From Enterococcus avium ATCC 14025 (lineage in GTDB: Bacteria; Bacillota; Bacilli; Lactobacillales; Enterococcaceae): a stretch of DNA of 64,000 bases. Below the pieces are notes generated by a model that was not told the DNA's origin, searched no databases, and saw only the letters and a program-made list of their open reading frames with translations. The stretch is taken from NCBI RefSeq assembly GCF_000406965.1, contig NZ_KE136357.1, positions 488,244 through 552,243 on the forward strand. The letters are read 5' to 3'. Every line of letters starts with the position of its first letter. Within the stretch, counting starts at the first letter, position 1. Shown one piece after another: positions 19,294-28,361 of the stretch. A program made the position numbers and the translations under genes.

Positions 19294-19519
19294 ATCAAGA
19301 AGGAAGCTTTTAGGTCATTCTGCAAAATAAGCTCGACCAGTTTTGTTTTCAGAAAAGAAAGTTATGAAACAACTATTTAAAAAGGGAGTACCGCACGATC
19401 TTTTCGGAGTATAAATAATACTATTCGTTATTTCACGAGCACCATTACAGTGATAGGGCTGTTTTTCCGTTAATTTGTAAGCAAATAGCAGAGAGCTTTT
19501 TGCTTAGGAGGAAACAGAA

Positions 19520-20344
19520 ATGAGTACCTATTTTAAATTTATTATTATCGCTGCACTTTTTCTAACAAACGGCGCAGCATCTGTATTGGGTGAATCAGAA
19601 AATGGTTCATCCGCCACAAGGGATCAAGAAATTGTAGAACAGTCTACCAGTCAGGAAGAAACTAAATCAGCGTCTTCAACAACTAAAGACAGTGGAGACT
19701 CAATTGAATCAAATGAGGATGGCAACCAGATAACTACTCAAAGCAGTAGTGTGAATCCAGCAGCTACGGCCAACTCTGGAGCGTCCAACACAGACGCACA
19801 TTCTGCAGAATCAGAAGCTGAGACAGCAAAAACAAATACTCGACCCTCACCAACAGTGAATGAAGCTGAGCCTAATAACAGTTCAGCACCGGAGTCCACC
19901 GCACCAAACATGGCAGTGCCGCAATCAACAACAATGCAGGCGGATCAATTGGAGATTGCTGGGCAATTGATAACTTATTTGAATGCGGGACAGGGAAACG
20001 GACAAGCCATAATTGATGCCAATCCCAATCTAGTCGCAACCTGGGGCGGTGCTTCTGTTCAGTCAGGAGACGATGGCGCGAATACACATTTTATTGGACA
20101 TAATCCTGGCATTTTCAATGTGCTGTTCTCAGTAGGCGTCGGGGAAACGATCAGTGTCTCAGATGGAGCGAATAATGTATCGACATACACTGTTTCTCAA
20201 ATCGTTACGGTGGATGATTCTGGAATGGCGGAGGACGGAACAGATTATTGGGAGCAAATCACAAGCTCTGGTGGCGGAGAGCGCATCAGCTTGCAGACGT
20301 GTATTAATGATGATTACAATTTAATCGTCTTTGCCAACAAATAA
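19520..20344 (+). CDS. Secreted sortase-fold protein with Ser/Thr-rich linker
   Basis: 274 residues with three parts. A signal peptide (about 1-24, ending near SVLGES) is followed by a low-complexity linker of about 125 residues rich in S, T, E, N and A. The C-terminal domain of about 125 residues resembles a sortase. It keeps THFIGHNPG with a histidine at 194 and SLQTC with a cysteine at 261, the positions of the catalytic His and Cys. The residue where sortases carry the essential Arg is Asn267 (DYNLIVFA). It has no LPXTG anchor. It may be an atypical or inactive sortase-like surface protein. AGGAGGAAA precedes the ATG. Confidence 0.75.
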   Translation: MSTYFKFIIIAALFLTNGAASVLGESENGSSATRDQEIVEQSTSQEETKSASSTTKDSGDSIESNEDGNQITTQSSSVNPAATANSGASNTDAHSAESEAETAKTNTRPSPTVNEAEPNNSSAPESTAPNMAVPQSTTMQADQLEIAGQLITYLNAGQGNGQAIIDANPNLVATWGGASVQSGDDGANTHFIGHNPGIFNVLFSVGVGETISVSDGANNVSTYTVSQIVTVDDSGMAEDGTDYWEQITSSGGGERISLQTCINDDYNLIVFANK

Positions 20345-20395
20345 AAAATCGTCACCCTCTAAAGATTCGTCAATAGGAGGTGGCGATTTTTTTAT
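20345..20395. terminator. Bidirectional terminator between convergent genes
   Basis: AAATCGTCACC near 20347 pairs with GGTGGCGATTT near 20381, with A and T runs on both sides, serving the sortase-like gene (+) and the Mga-type regulator (-). Confidence 0.85.
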
Positions 20396-21945
20396 TTGTT
20401 CATCAATTGCTGAGAGAAATACAGCTCTTTGGCGGTTTTCGTTTTAATATTGCCGAGAGCTTTCAAATGTTTGCGCGCTTCGCTTTTTTGATGGGCAACA
20501 ATAAAGTTCAAAAGATTTTCTCGGTCAGAAGCGGAGAAGAAATTGTTAACAATCAAAACATTGTCATTTTCATATCCTTTAATTGGATTATTGCTTAAAA
20601 CGATATCGTAGGTGGAAAAATCCTCAAAATCGTCTGCTCCAACCGAAATGACCGGCTCATTAAATGTATCAACGATGGTCCAATTACTATAATTAGCCAC
20701 TAAGAAATCTCGCAGCATTTCTGCATGTTTCCGTCCCAAGTCACTCACTACATGAATAGTTACCTTTCGTCTCAGTTTTTCTAAATGGATTGGCAACTGT
20801 GACCATTCTTTCATCATCAAGAAAAAGATATTGTTGATCCGGATATCCGTCCATAATTCAGGTGATTTTTTTTCAATATCCTGTAGATGTATCTTCACAA
20901 GTGTCGAGAAGATTGGATAGACTAGTTGGACCTCACGAGCAAATTTTTTATATTTGTCATACAACATAATTTGACGGTAAGGATAGAAATTATATTCTAC
21001 ATACCAGGACATCATTTGCTGCATAATTTTCCGTTTATCCTCTTGATTCAATGGAAAATCGATTCCCTCTGACACGTTTTTTAAAAACGTATCAATTTTA
21101 CTGTTGATCCGAACAATTTGCTCTGGATTGTCCCAATTGTAAAATTCATGGAAAACGGTTCGACTGACTTCTTTGTACCATTTTGGGGGCAGGGTGAAAT
21201 CCTTATCCGCCAATAAATGTTCGGCAAAGGGCCGGCTGAAATCTAAAACCTTGTCAATCGTATCATCTTCTTCAGCATAAACATTCTCAGGTAAATAAAA
21301 GCCTTGCTGCATTCGATTTAAGGTCACCATAAATAAATAAGCCGCCTCCTGAATCTCTCGATCATCTAGAGAAACGTCAAAATCGGTGGAGGTGCGCATA
21401 ATAAAACAAGTGGTTTCTTCATGATCCAAGGTAAAAGGCCATTGATTTGCACCATAGGCTTCAGAAAAATATTGCTGATAAAAGAAGCGAACCCAGCGTT
21501 CATCAGGTCCAACAATTCGAAAAGGGGAGCGTTCGAGCTGAAGTCCGCGTCGCTTCAAAAAATCCTCTAAAGCGTTGACCATCCGATAAAAGGAAGCCTC
21601 ACTCATAAACAATTCGTTGATCCAATAATCCGCATCCTGATTTGATTCATACAGCATTTTTTCAACAAATTGAAATTCGTTTGATTCACTATATATCAAT
21701 CCGTAGACATTCCCCATCTTATTAGAGGTTATATTGTTCAGGCGCACTCCTTGAAATTTCGAGTATTCAATATAGATGTAATCCCCCCAAAATTCATTGA
21801 TATAATCAATATCTGATAATAATGTTTTCGCTGAACAATCAATTTTGCGTGCCGCCTCTTTGACGTCACACCAAGAAGGTAGCTGATCCAAAAATTCAAC
21901 GAATTGAATTCGGCGGTATGTAGAGGAGTTAAGTAACTGTTTCAT
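20392..21945 (-). CDS. Mga/AtxA-like transcriptional regulator
   Basis: A 517-residue regulator with an N-terminal helix-turn-helix (about residues 20-60, DVKEAARKIDCSAKTLLSDIDYIN), a second HTH-like region around SEASFYRMVNALEDFLKRRG, a long middle portion resembling PRD domains and a C-terminal EIIB-like part (VTIHVVSDLG). This is the architecture of Mga-type virulence or sugar-linked regulators. AAAGGAG just before ATG 21945 selects this start over the ATG at 21960. It is divergent from the M24-like gene, a probable target. Confidence 0.85.
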   Translation of the reverse strand: MKQLLNSSTYRRIQFVEFLDQLPSWCDVKEAARKIDCSAKTLLSDIDYINEFWGDYIYIEYSKFQGVRLNNITSNKMGNVYGLIYSESNEFQFVEKMLYESNQDADYWINELFMSEASFYRMVNALEDFLKRRGLQLERSPFRIVGPDERWVRFFYQQYFSEAYGANQWPFTLDHEETTCFIMRTSTDFDVSLDDREIQEAAYLFMVTLNRMQQGFYLPENVYAEEDDTIDKVLDFSRPFAEHLLADKDFTLPPKWYKEVSRTVFHEFYNWDNPEQIVRINSKIDTFLKNVSEGIDFPLNQEDKRKIMQQMMSWYVEYNFYPYRQIMLYDKYKKFAREVQLVYPIFSTLVKIHLQDIEKKSPELWTDIRINNIFFLMMKEWSQLPIHLEKLRRKVTIHVVSDLGRKHAEMLRDFLVANYSNWTIVDTFNEPVISVGADDFEDFSTYDIVLSNNPIKGYENDNVLIVNNFFSASDRENLLNFIVAHQKSEARKHLKALGNIKTKTAKELYFSQQLMNK

Positions 21946-22067
21946 ATTGACTCCTTTCAAAAAAAATTATTTATAATTATAAGTTTACCGATTTTCTTAA
22001 AAAAAAGCGAGTATTTTCAAACTAATTGTTATGGTATGATTAAAAAAAACGAAGGAGTCAGATAATC

Positions 22068-23441
22068 GTGATCAAATTAGAAAAAATTAGTCCTCCAAAA
22101 TTGGACGAAAATATTCAACCAGTACAACTTACTGATGAAACGATGGCGACGCGTAAGGCTGAGCTTTTGAAAAAAATGCAAGAGGAAAATTACGACGCAG
22201 TTGTGATCTATGCCGATTTAGAACATGGCGGCAATTTTGAGTATTTCACCGGTTTTGTACCGCGTTTTGAGGAAGCTTTACTAGTGGTTCATCAAAGTGG
22301 AGAAGCCTATTTGGTATTAGGAAATGAGAACCTCAATAAAGTTCCCTTTGCTCGAATCAAGGCGAATGCTGTTCACATGCCGCATTTTTCATTACCAAAC
22401 CAACCTATGGAAACGAAATTGACGGTGCCCGAGATTTTAAAGCAGACGAAGCTTGAACACGCGGATAGAATTGGTCTAATTGGCTGGAAGAACTTTACCA
22501 GTCAGCAAGAGGACAATGCCGTGATTTATGACCTTCCATACTTTTTAGTCGAGGGACTTAAACAAGCTGTACCAACCGCGGCCTTTAATAATGCGACCTA
22601 CCTATTGATTGGCGAAAACGGCTTACGCACTACCAACAACGCCAATGAAATCGCCCATTATGAATTTGGTGCTATGAACGCTGGAAACTGTATCTTAAGT
22701 GCGATGGATCAGTTGGAAATTGGAAAAAGCGAGATGGATATTGGTGCCTATTTAAATGACCTTGGACAAAGACCTAGTGTTGTAACCATCATGGCAACTG
22801 GGGCTCGTTTTGAAAAAGCCAATCTTTATCCGACAGCTAAGAAAATCCAGCTAGGTGATCGGATTTCTATGACAACTGGCTATAAAGGCGGCCTGCAAAG
22901 CCGCGGCGGATATGCCGTTCACTCAAGTGTCGAATTGCCTGAAGGAGAAAAGGATTATTTGGATCGTATCGCAAAACCTTATTTCAATGCCGTTAAGACC
23001 TGGCTTGAGACAATCGCCACAGACCTCGAGGGTGCTGTATTATATGATAAAATTGAAGAAGTTTTACCAAAAGCTCAATATGGCTGGCATTTGAATCCGG
23101 GACATCTTTGTGCCGATGAAGAATGGTTGGCATCACCTGTCTATCCAGCCTCAAAAGAAAAACTTCAAAGCGGGATGATCCTCCAATTCGACATTATTCC
23201 TTCGGTTCCCGGATATTCCGGCGCCAGCTGTGAAGGCGGTGTTGTACTGGCAGATGAAGAATTACGAGCTGCTATTCAAAGAGAATATCCAGAAATGTGG
23301 GCACGGATGCAGGAACGACGTAAGTATTTAATAGAAGAAATCGGCATCGTATTAAGTGAAGAAGTCTTGCCAATGAGTAATGCAGCCGTGTACTATCGTC
23401 CATTCTTTTTAAATAAGGAATCAGCATTGACGGCGAAGTAA
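22068..23441 (+). CDS. M24 (Xaa-Pro aminopeptidase-like) family protein with degenerate metal site
   Basis: 457 residues with the creatinase-like N-terminal domain and C-terminal pita-bread domain of family M24. The ligand His (LNPGHLCADEEW) and the last acidic ligand (GASCEGGVVL) have counterparts. However, the region that should supply the two Asp ligands reads GDRISMTTGYKGGLQSRGG and lacks the usual D-x(10)-D pattern. Peptidase activity is therefore doubtful. The start is GTG with GAAGGAG upstream. It is divergent from the Mga-type regulator and closed by a terminator. Confidence 0.8.
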   Translation: MIKLEKISPPKLDENIQPVQLTDETMATRKAELLKKMQEENYDAVVIYADLEHGGNFEYFTGFVPRFEEALLVVHQSGEAYLVLGNENLNKVPFARIKANAVHMPHFSLPNQPMETKLTVPEILKQTKLEHADRIGLIGWKNFTSQQEDNAVIYDLPYFLVEGLKQAVPTAAFNNATYLLIGENGLRTTNNANEIAHYEFGAMNAGNCILSAMDQLEIGKSEMDIGAYLNDLGQRPSVVTIMATGARFEKANLYPTAKKIQLGDRISMTTGYKGGLQSRGGYAVHSSVELPEGEKDYLDRIAKPYFNAVKTWLETIATDLEGAVLYDKIEEVLPKAQYGWHLNPGHLCADEEWLASPVYPASKEKLQSGMILQFDIIPSVPGYSGASCEGGVVLADEELRAAIQREYPEMWARMQERRKYLIEEIGIVLSEEVLPMSNAAVYYRPFFLNKESALTAK

Positions 23442-23455
23442 GGGAATTGAAGCAA

Positions 23456-23490
23456 AAACACTCAAAGAATTTTTTCTTTGGGTGTTTTTT
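23456..23490 (+). terminator. Rho-independent terminator
   Basis: AAACACTCAAAGAA (23456-23469) pairs with TTCTTTGGGTGTTT, followed by T, downstream of the M24-like gene. Confidence 0.9.
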
Positions 23491-23590
23491 CTGCGTCTCA
23501 AAAAAAAGGAATCCTATGTAAAGAAGAAAAATTTCATTTCGATTGTGCTATACTTTTTCTATTAATTTGAATAAAAAAGGAGAAATGCAG

Positions 23591-24424
23591 ATGCGAATTG
23601 GCTTTATTGGAGCTGGAAAAGTCGGAACAACTATGGCACGCTACTTCGCTAGTAAAAAGTACACGATTTCAGGGTTTTACAGTCGCAGCTTTAAGCATGC
23701 GACTGCTAGTGCTAGTCAAATCAATAGTCAGGCCTTTAATCGTTTAGCAGAATGTATCGAAGCAAGTGATTGGCTATTCTTGACTGTACCGGATGATCAA
23801 ATCGCTGTGGTATGGCAAGAAGTAGAGCCGCTAATTTCTGAGGGACAATGCGTTTTTCATTGCAGCGGTGCAAAAAGTTCGGCGGTTTTTGTAACAAAGA
23901 AAGAGATTGCTTGTTTTTCTCTACATCCGCTGATGGCTTTTGCTGACAAAGAAATACCTGCAAGTCAATTAGCTGAAGTCCCTTTTACTTTGGAGGGCTC
24001 AAAGAAGTTAGCCGAAGTTCAACAGCTTTTAACAAATTTAGGAAATCCAATCGCAACCATCGCCCCAGAGGAAAAGATTCGTTATCACGCGGCATGTGTG
24101 TTTGTCAGTAATCTAGTCGTAGGCCTGACAGCGACAGCAGAGGAACTACTTTTAGATTGCGGATTATCCAGAGAATTTGCACAAACAGCTTGGCGGCAGT
24201 TGTTTTTACAAAATGCACAAAATCTACTAGCCATGAGTCCCAGTGAGGCTTTGACCGGTCCAGTTGAACGAAATGATCTTTCCACTGTCACTGATCACTT
24301 GGCCGCCTTGCCTCCAGAAGCAACTGGGATTTATCGCGAGCTGACTAAGAAATTGATTCAAATCGCGACTCTGAAGCATCCAGAGCGCGAGTATCAACCA
24401 ATGGAAAGGAAGTTAAACCAGTGA
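23591..24424 (+). CDS. panG: Ketopantoate reductase, PanG type (DUF2520)
   Basis: 277 residues with an N-terminal Rossmann motif GFIGAGKVG, the NAD(P)-domain LTVPDDQI and HCSGAKSS blocks, FSLHPLMAF, and a C-terminal DUF2520 helical domain. Proteins of this type called PanG replace PanE as ketopantoate reductase in Francisella and Enterococcus faecalis. The fusion-free operon panG-panB-panC supports this role strongly. AAAAGGAG fits ATG 23591 (eight-base spacing) better than ATG 23585. TATACT at 23549-23554 is a candidate -10. The stop overlaps the GTG of panB. Confidence 0.88.
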   Translation: MRIGFIGAGKVGTTMARYFASKKYTISGFYSRSFKHATASASQINSQAFNRLAECIEASDWLFLTVPDDQIAVVWQEVEPLISEGQCVFHCSGAKSSAVFVTKKEIACFSLHPLMAFADKEIPASQLAEVPFTLEGSKKLAEVQQLLTNLGNPIATIAPEEKIRYHAACVFVSNLVVGLTATAEELLLDCGLSREFAQTAWRQLFLQNAQNLLAMSPSEALTGPVERNDLSTVTDHLAALPPEATGIYRELTKKLIQIATLKHPEREYQPMERKLNQ

Positions 24425-25263
24425 AAAATACCGTCTTAACGATGCAGAAGCAAAAAGAGCAGGGTGATAAAATTAGTATGCTGACCGCCTATGATTATTC
24501 CACCGCTAAATTGATGGATCAAGCAGGTATCAATTCTCTCTTGGTGGGAGATTCATTAGGAATGGTTATGCTAGGGTATGAAGATACCTTGTCCGTAACG
24601 ATGGAGGACATGATTCACCATTCTCGTGCAGTAGCCAACGGCGCACAAAATGCGTTGGTAGTAACGGATCTGCCGTTTATGTCTTATCATATATCAATCC
24701 CAGATGCCGTAGCGAATGCCGGACGCCTGATCAAAGAAGGTCACGCAGCCGCAGTCAAGCTAGAAGGCGGTGAAGCCTTTAGTGAAACGATTCAAGCCAT
24801 CACTCGCGCCTCAATTCCAGTAATGGGACACATTGGTTTAACCCCGCAGTCGATTCATGCTTTCGGCGGGTTTAAGGTTCAAGGAAAAACGATTGAAGCC
24901 GCACAAAAAATCTTGCAGGATGCCTTAGCAGTAGAAAAGGCAGGTGCGTTCGCCATTGTTTTAGAAGCAATCCCCGCTGACTTGGCGGCACTGATCACCA
25001 AGAAATTGACAATTCCTACAATTGGAATTGGTGCGGGTAATCAGACAGATGGGCAAGTATTGGTCTATCAGGATATGTTAGGTATGTACGGCGAGATGCA
25101 GCCAAAATTTGTGAAACGCTATGCCGATTTAGGCGCAGAAATGAATTCTGCCATTCAACACTATAAAACAGAAATTCAGCAGGAGCAATTCCCAGCCGCA
25201 GAGCATACTTTTAGTATCGCACCGGAAATCATCGCAGCATTGGAGAAAGGAATTAAACATTGA
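24421..25263 (+). CDS. panB: 3-methyl-2-oxobutanoate hydroxymethyltransferase
   Basis: Makes ketopantoate from ketoisovalerate and methylene-tetrahydrofolate. The 280-residue TIM barrel has LTAYDYSTAKLMDQAG, LVGDSLGMV, VKLEGG, MGHIGLTPQS and GIGAG. The start is GTG overlapping the panG stop (GTGA). It supplies the PanG substrate. Confidence 0.97.
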   Translation: MKNTVLTMQKQKEQGDKISMLTAYDYSTAKLMDQAGINSLLVGDSLGMVMLGYEDTLSVTMEDMIHHSRAVANGAQNALVVTDLPFMSYHISIPDAVANAGRLIKEGHAAAVKLEGGEAFSETIQAITRASIPVMGHIGLTPQSIHAFGGFKVQGKTIEAAQKILQDALAVEKAGAFAIVLEAIPADLAALITKKLTIPTIGIGAGNQTDGQVLVYQDMLGMYGEMQPKFVKRYADLGAEMNSAIQHYKTEIQQEQFPAAEHTFSIAPEIIAALEKGIKH

Positions 25264-26105
25264 AAACCGTTAAAACGATTGAAGAAGTCAGAAATCAGGT
25301 GAAGGCCTGGCGACAGGCGGGACAATCAATTGGATTTGTGCCTACCATGGGTGCACTCCACGAAGGCCATCGCAGTCTGATGGAAAAGGCCAAACAAGAC
25401 AATGATCATGTCATCGTCAGTATTTTTGTCAACCCCACTCAATTCTCGCCAAATGAAGATTTAGCCAGCTATCCTCGGAAGCTTCAAGCAGATCAAGCAT
25501 TATGCAGCGCGGCGGGAGTCGCTTTGATCTTTCATCCTGAAGTGGAAGAAATGTATCCGGCTGGATTTAACACCTACGTGGAATCCTTTGGTGTGACCGA
25601 AGTATTAGAAGGTGCAAGTCGACCAGCTCATTTTCGTGGAGTTACGACGGTCGTTTTAAAATTAATACAGATCACTCAACCCGATCGCGTATACTTTGGT
25701 CAAAAAGATGCGCAGCAAGTTGCTGTTGTCCAACAAATGACTCGTGATTTGAATATTCCCGTTGATATTATCGCCTGTCCAATCATTCGTGAAGCGGATG
25801 GTCTAGCCAAAAGCTCTCGGAACAGCTATCTGAATCCAGCAGAGCGCCAAGCAGCTTTAGTATTGAGTCGCGCGTTGAAACTGGCACAAGAGCAGCTTTC
25901 AGCAGGCGTACGAAATTCTCAAGCTTTGATTCAAGCAATGACTGCCGAAATTGCATCTGAACCTCTAGCAAAAATTGATTACATTGAGATTGTCAATCAA
26001 AAAACATTGCAGAAAGTTGATACAATTGACTCAGCAATACTAGTGCCCATCGCTGTTTACATTGGCAAAACGCGTTTGATCGACAATTTTTATTGGGAAG
26101 AATAA
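25260..26105 (+). CDS. panC: Pantothenate synthetase
   Basis: Joins pantoate and beta-alanine with ATP. The 281-residue protein has the HIGH-like motif GALHEGHRSL, the VSIFVNPTQF block, YFGQKDAQQ and the KMSKS-like RNSYL segment. The start is TTG overlapping the panB stop (TTGA). No panD follows, so beta-alanine must come from elsewhere in the genome or the medium. Confidence 0.97.
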   Translation: MKTVKTIEEVRNQVKAWRQAGQSIGFVPTMGALHEGHRSLMEKAKQDNDHVIVSIFVNPTQFSPNEDLASYPRKLQADQALCSAAGVALIFHPEVEEMYPAGFNTYVESFGVTEVLEGASRPAHFRGVTTVVLKLIQITQPDRVYFGQKDAQQVAVVQQMTRDLNIPVDIIACPIIREADGLAKSSRNSYLNPAERQAALVLSRALKLAQEQLSAGVRNSQALIQAMTAEIASEPLAKIDYIEIVNQKTLQKVDTIDSAILVPIAVYIGKTRLIDNFYWEE

Positions 26106-26113
26106 AAAAGAAG

Positions 26114-26220
26114 AGGAGGTTGTGACAGAAATGGGTATTTTTAAGAAATAAGCTGATTCTGGAACACCTTTTTATTCGGAAAAAGGGAGCTGTGACAAGG
26201 AGTTTGTCACAGCTCCCTTT
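26114..26220 (+). repeat. Intergenic repeat copy B with 16-bp terminator hairpin
   Basis: Second copy of the element at 9217-9312. It has the 5' block GAGGTTGTGACAGAAATGG and the 3' block TTCGGAAAAAGGGAGCTGTG. The 3' end is a perfect 16-bp stem (26183-26198 with 26204-26219) with loop GGAGT, serving as panC terminator. A tiny frame MGIFKK with its own GAGGAGG lies inside at 26131-26151; its meaning is unknown. Confidence 0.65.
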
Positions 26221-26301
26221 GCTCCATCTGTTTTATTAAGAAACAGACTTTCCCTGTTCAACGCCTCATGATATGCTAGTTTGTGAAGGGGAGGGCGGCA
26301 A

Positions 26302-27195
26302 ATGATCGAAAGCAGATTGTTACAGATTCTTTTTATTTTAATGGAAAAAGGCTCCGTCACCGCACCAGATTTGGCAGAAATATTTGAAGTGTCCGCTCGA
26401 ACGATTTATCGCGACATTGATGCGTTGAGTGCTGCCGGCATCCCAGTCTATGCAGTCCGAGGAAAAGGTGGCGGAATCTTTATTCAAGAGAATTATGTCC
26501 TAAATAAAGCTGTATTTTCTGATGAAGAACAACAGCAAATTCTGATCGCGCTTCAGAATTTGAATCTCACCGCTGGCTCATTAAGCAGTTCTCTGGTTTC
26601 AAAACTCAGCACTCTTTTCAAAAAAGAAACACTTGATTGGTTAGAGATTGACTTCTCTGATTGGACTGGATTACGAAATGAATTATTCGATCAATTACGA
26701 CAGGCGATTTTTTCAAGAAATGTTATCCAAATAAATTATCTAAGCACTAAGGGACAATTCACCGCTCGTAAATTAGAACCCTTAAAACTAGTCTTTCGTA
26801 ATAAGGCTTGGTACCTTTATGCTTTTTGCCATCTTAGAGCAGATTATCGGTTATTTAAAATGGCCCGCATGCGAAATGTCGAAATTTTATCTGAATCCTT
26901 CGGCCGAGAAACACCCAAAAAAATCTTCTCAGAAAAGCCAACAATACCAGAAAAGCAGGTTGAATTGACGCTGCTGTTCGATTATGCTGCAGCATATCGC
27001 GTGCAGGAGGAATTTAAGGATGTTCGTCAAAATAAAGATGACCGTTTGATTGCTGTTGTGACGCTTCCAGATGATGTGACAACAATTAATTACTTATTTT
27101 CTTTTGGTGATCAATTAGAAATTCTTGAACCTCCGGCTTTTCGTCAAAAGGTGGCAAGGCATATTGAAAATCTCAGAAAAAAATATAAAACTTGA
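26302..27195 (+). CDS. WYL-domain transcriptional regulator (YafY type)
   Basis: A 297-residue regulator with an N-terminal HTH_11/DeoR-like winged helix (residues 2-60, TAPDLAEIFEVSARTIYRDIDALSAAGIPV), a WYL domain in the middle (NKAWYLYAFCHLRADYRLFKMARM) and a WCX-type C-terminal extension. GAAGGGGAGGG precedes the ATG. The ligand is unknown. The DUF3788-like gene 52 bases downstream has its own promoter and may be a target. Confidence 0.88.
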   Translation: MIESRLLQILFILMEKGSVTAPDLAEIFEVSARTIYRDIDALSAAGIPVYAVRGKGGGIFIQENYVLNKAVFSDEEQQQILIALQNLNLTAGSLSSSLVSKLSTLFKKETLDWLEIDFSDWTGLRNELFDQLRQAIFSRNVIQINYLSTKGQFTARKLEPLKLVFRNKAWYLYAFCHLRADYRLFKMARMRNVEILSESFGRETPKKIFSEKPTIPEKQVELTLLFDYAAAYRVQEEFKDVRQNKDDRLIAVVTLPDDVTTINYLFSFGDQLEILEPPAFRQKVARHIENLRKKYKT

Positions 27196-27225
27196 CATCT
27201 TATTACAAGTTTTACTTGATAAACT
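27192..27225 (+). promoter_or_regulatory. Promoter for the DUF3788-like gene
   Basis: TTGACA at 27192-27197 overlaps the stop codon of the WYL gene. A weak -10 (TTGATA, about 27216) lies 18 bases later. ACAAGT and ACTTGA repeats sit inside the spacer and could be an operator. Confidence 0.5.
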
Positions 27226-27247
27226 GAGGAAAAAGGAGGCGTTTTAG

Positions 27248-27664
27248 ATGAAACCCATTTTAAAAGACTCATCAGAATTTCCAACTATAGAAAATTTAGC
27301 AAAGCATCTTTCCCCAGAGGATCTGAAGCTTTACCAACAGCTTTTAGAAGAACTCCATAAGCAATCCTATCAAGAGGACTGGAACTACTATAAAGATGGG
27401 CACAACTGGTTAAGTAAAATACTCTTCAAAAAGAAAAATCTAGGTTGGATCTCAGTATGGGAGACTGGTCTCAAAGTGAGTGTTTTTTTCAGTGAACGTA
27501 TTTGGCCGCAGCTCGTAGCCAATGAACTCTTCAGCAAACTTGAAGCTAACGGCGCAGAGATTGATAAAACAGGCAAACTAAATGCTGTTTTGATTCCAAT
27601 TAAAGATGAGACGAGTATAATGATCGCTATAAAAACAGTGAATTTCAAGAAAAATATAAAATAG
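27248..27664 (+). CDS. DUF3788-like protein
   Basis: A 138-residue protein resembling the DUF3788 family: a KDGHNWLSKILFKKKNLGWISVW core followed by ERIWPQLVANELF. The fold is probably alpha/beta and cytosolic; no catalytic motif is evident. AAAAGGAGG precedes the ATG. Its only context is the WYL regulator upstream, which often controls stress or effector genes next to it. Function unknown. Confidence 0.7.
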   Translation: MKPILKDSSEFPTIENLAKHLSPEDLKLYQQLLEELHKQSYQEDWNYYKDGHNWLSKILFKKKNLGWISVWETGLKVSVFFSERIWPQLVANELFSKLEANGAEIDKTGKLNAVLIPIKDETSIMIAIKTVNFKKNIK

Positions 27665-27671
27665 AAAACGG

Positions 27672-27718
27672 AAAGAGACAAGAGAGTCGTATTAATGACT
27701 ATTTTTGTCTCTTTTTTT
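27672..27718 (+). terminator. Terminator after the DUF3788-like gene
   Basis: AAAGAGACAA pairs with TTGTCTCTTT, followed by a T run; a smaller AGTC/GACT stem lies inside. Confidence 0.85.
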
Positions 27719-27736
27719 GCTAATTGCAGAATATCG

Positions 27737-27795
27737 AAAAGCTCCCCCTATTCATGACGGAATCGCTTATGTCATAAATAGGGAGAACTTTTTTA
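27737..27795 (-). terminator. Terminator of the Lrp-type regulator
   Basis: A long imperfect hairpin (GCTCCCCCTATT..ATGAC against GTCAT..AATAGGGAGAAC) abuts the regulator stop codon and has T runs on both strands. Confidence 0.75.
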
Positions 27796-28236
27796 TAAAA
27801 GATCAATTAATTTTTTACCAGTAGTTTCTTCCAAAATAATCGATGTTGATACCTTGCCATAAGACATCAGTGCTGCCAATAATTTTTCCACTTCAGCAAT
27901 GGTCTGAGCGCGTCCTTGCATGATATAGTTCTCTTCTCCCGTAACTGAATCGATCGATAAAGCAGGATTGAGCTGCCGTGCTCTTTTTATGAATTCATTG
28001 AAGTGGATCGTTAAATCACTAATTTTTATATAGAAGGGAATACTGAAACCTAATTTACTATAATCAATGTCAATTGTAAAATCCCGCAAAACCCCGATAT
28101 CGACCATTTTTTCAATTCGTCGTTTGACACTTGGCTCAGACATCATCACAGTTTTTGAAAGATCTTTGATACGTATGCGGCTGTCTGCTGATAAGAGTTT
28201 CAAAATCTTTAAGTCAGTATCATCAATCGTATCCAC
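27793..28236 (-). CDS. Lrp/AsnC family regulator, KynR-like by context
   Basis: A 147-residue Lrp/AsnC protein: winged helix in residues 1-60 (DTDLKILKLLSADSRIRIKDLSKTV, then SVKRRIEKM) and a RAM-type effector domain after it. GTG 28236 with AAGGGGG at good spacing is preferred to ATG 28269. It is divergent from the transporter-kynU-ald operon. In Pseudomonas aeruginosa the Lrp-type protein KynR sits beside kynU and responds to kynurenine; a similar job is likely here by context (inference). Confidence 0.85.
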   Translation of the reverse strand: MDTIDDTDLKILKLLSADSRIRIKDLSKTVMMSEPSVKRRIEKMVDIGVLRDFTIDIDYSKLGFSIPFYIKISDLTIHFNEFIKRARQLNPALSIDSVTGEENYIMQGRAQTIAEVEKLLAALMSYGKVSTSIILEETTGKKLIDLL

Positions 28237-28361
28237 AATCGCTTCCCCCTTTTTAGGTAAAAACAGCACTAATTTATTGAAATAATCATTTTATCAAAAA
28301 AATATATTACTATTTGTAGTTTAAACGAAAAAAAAGAGGAAATAAACTTTTTTTTATCATA

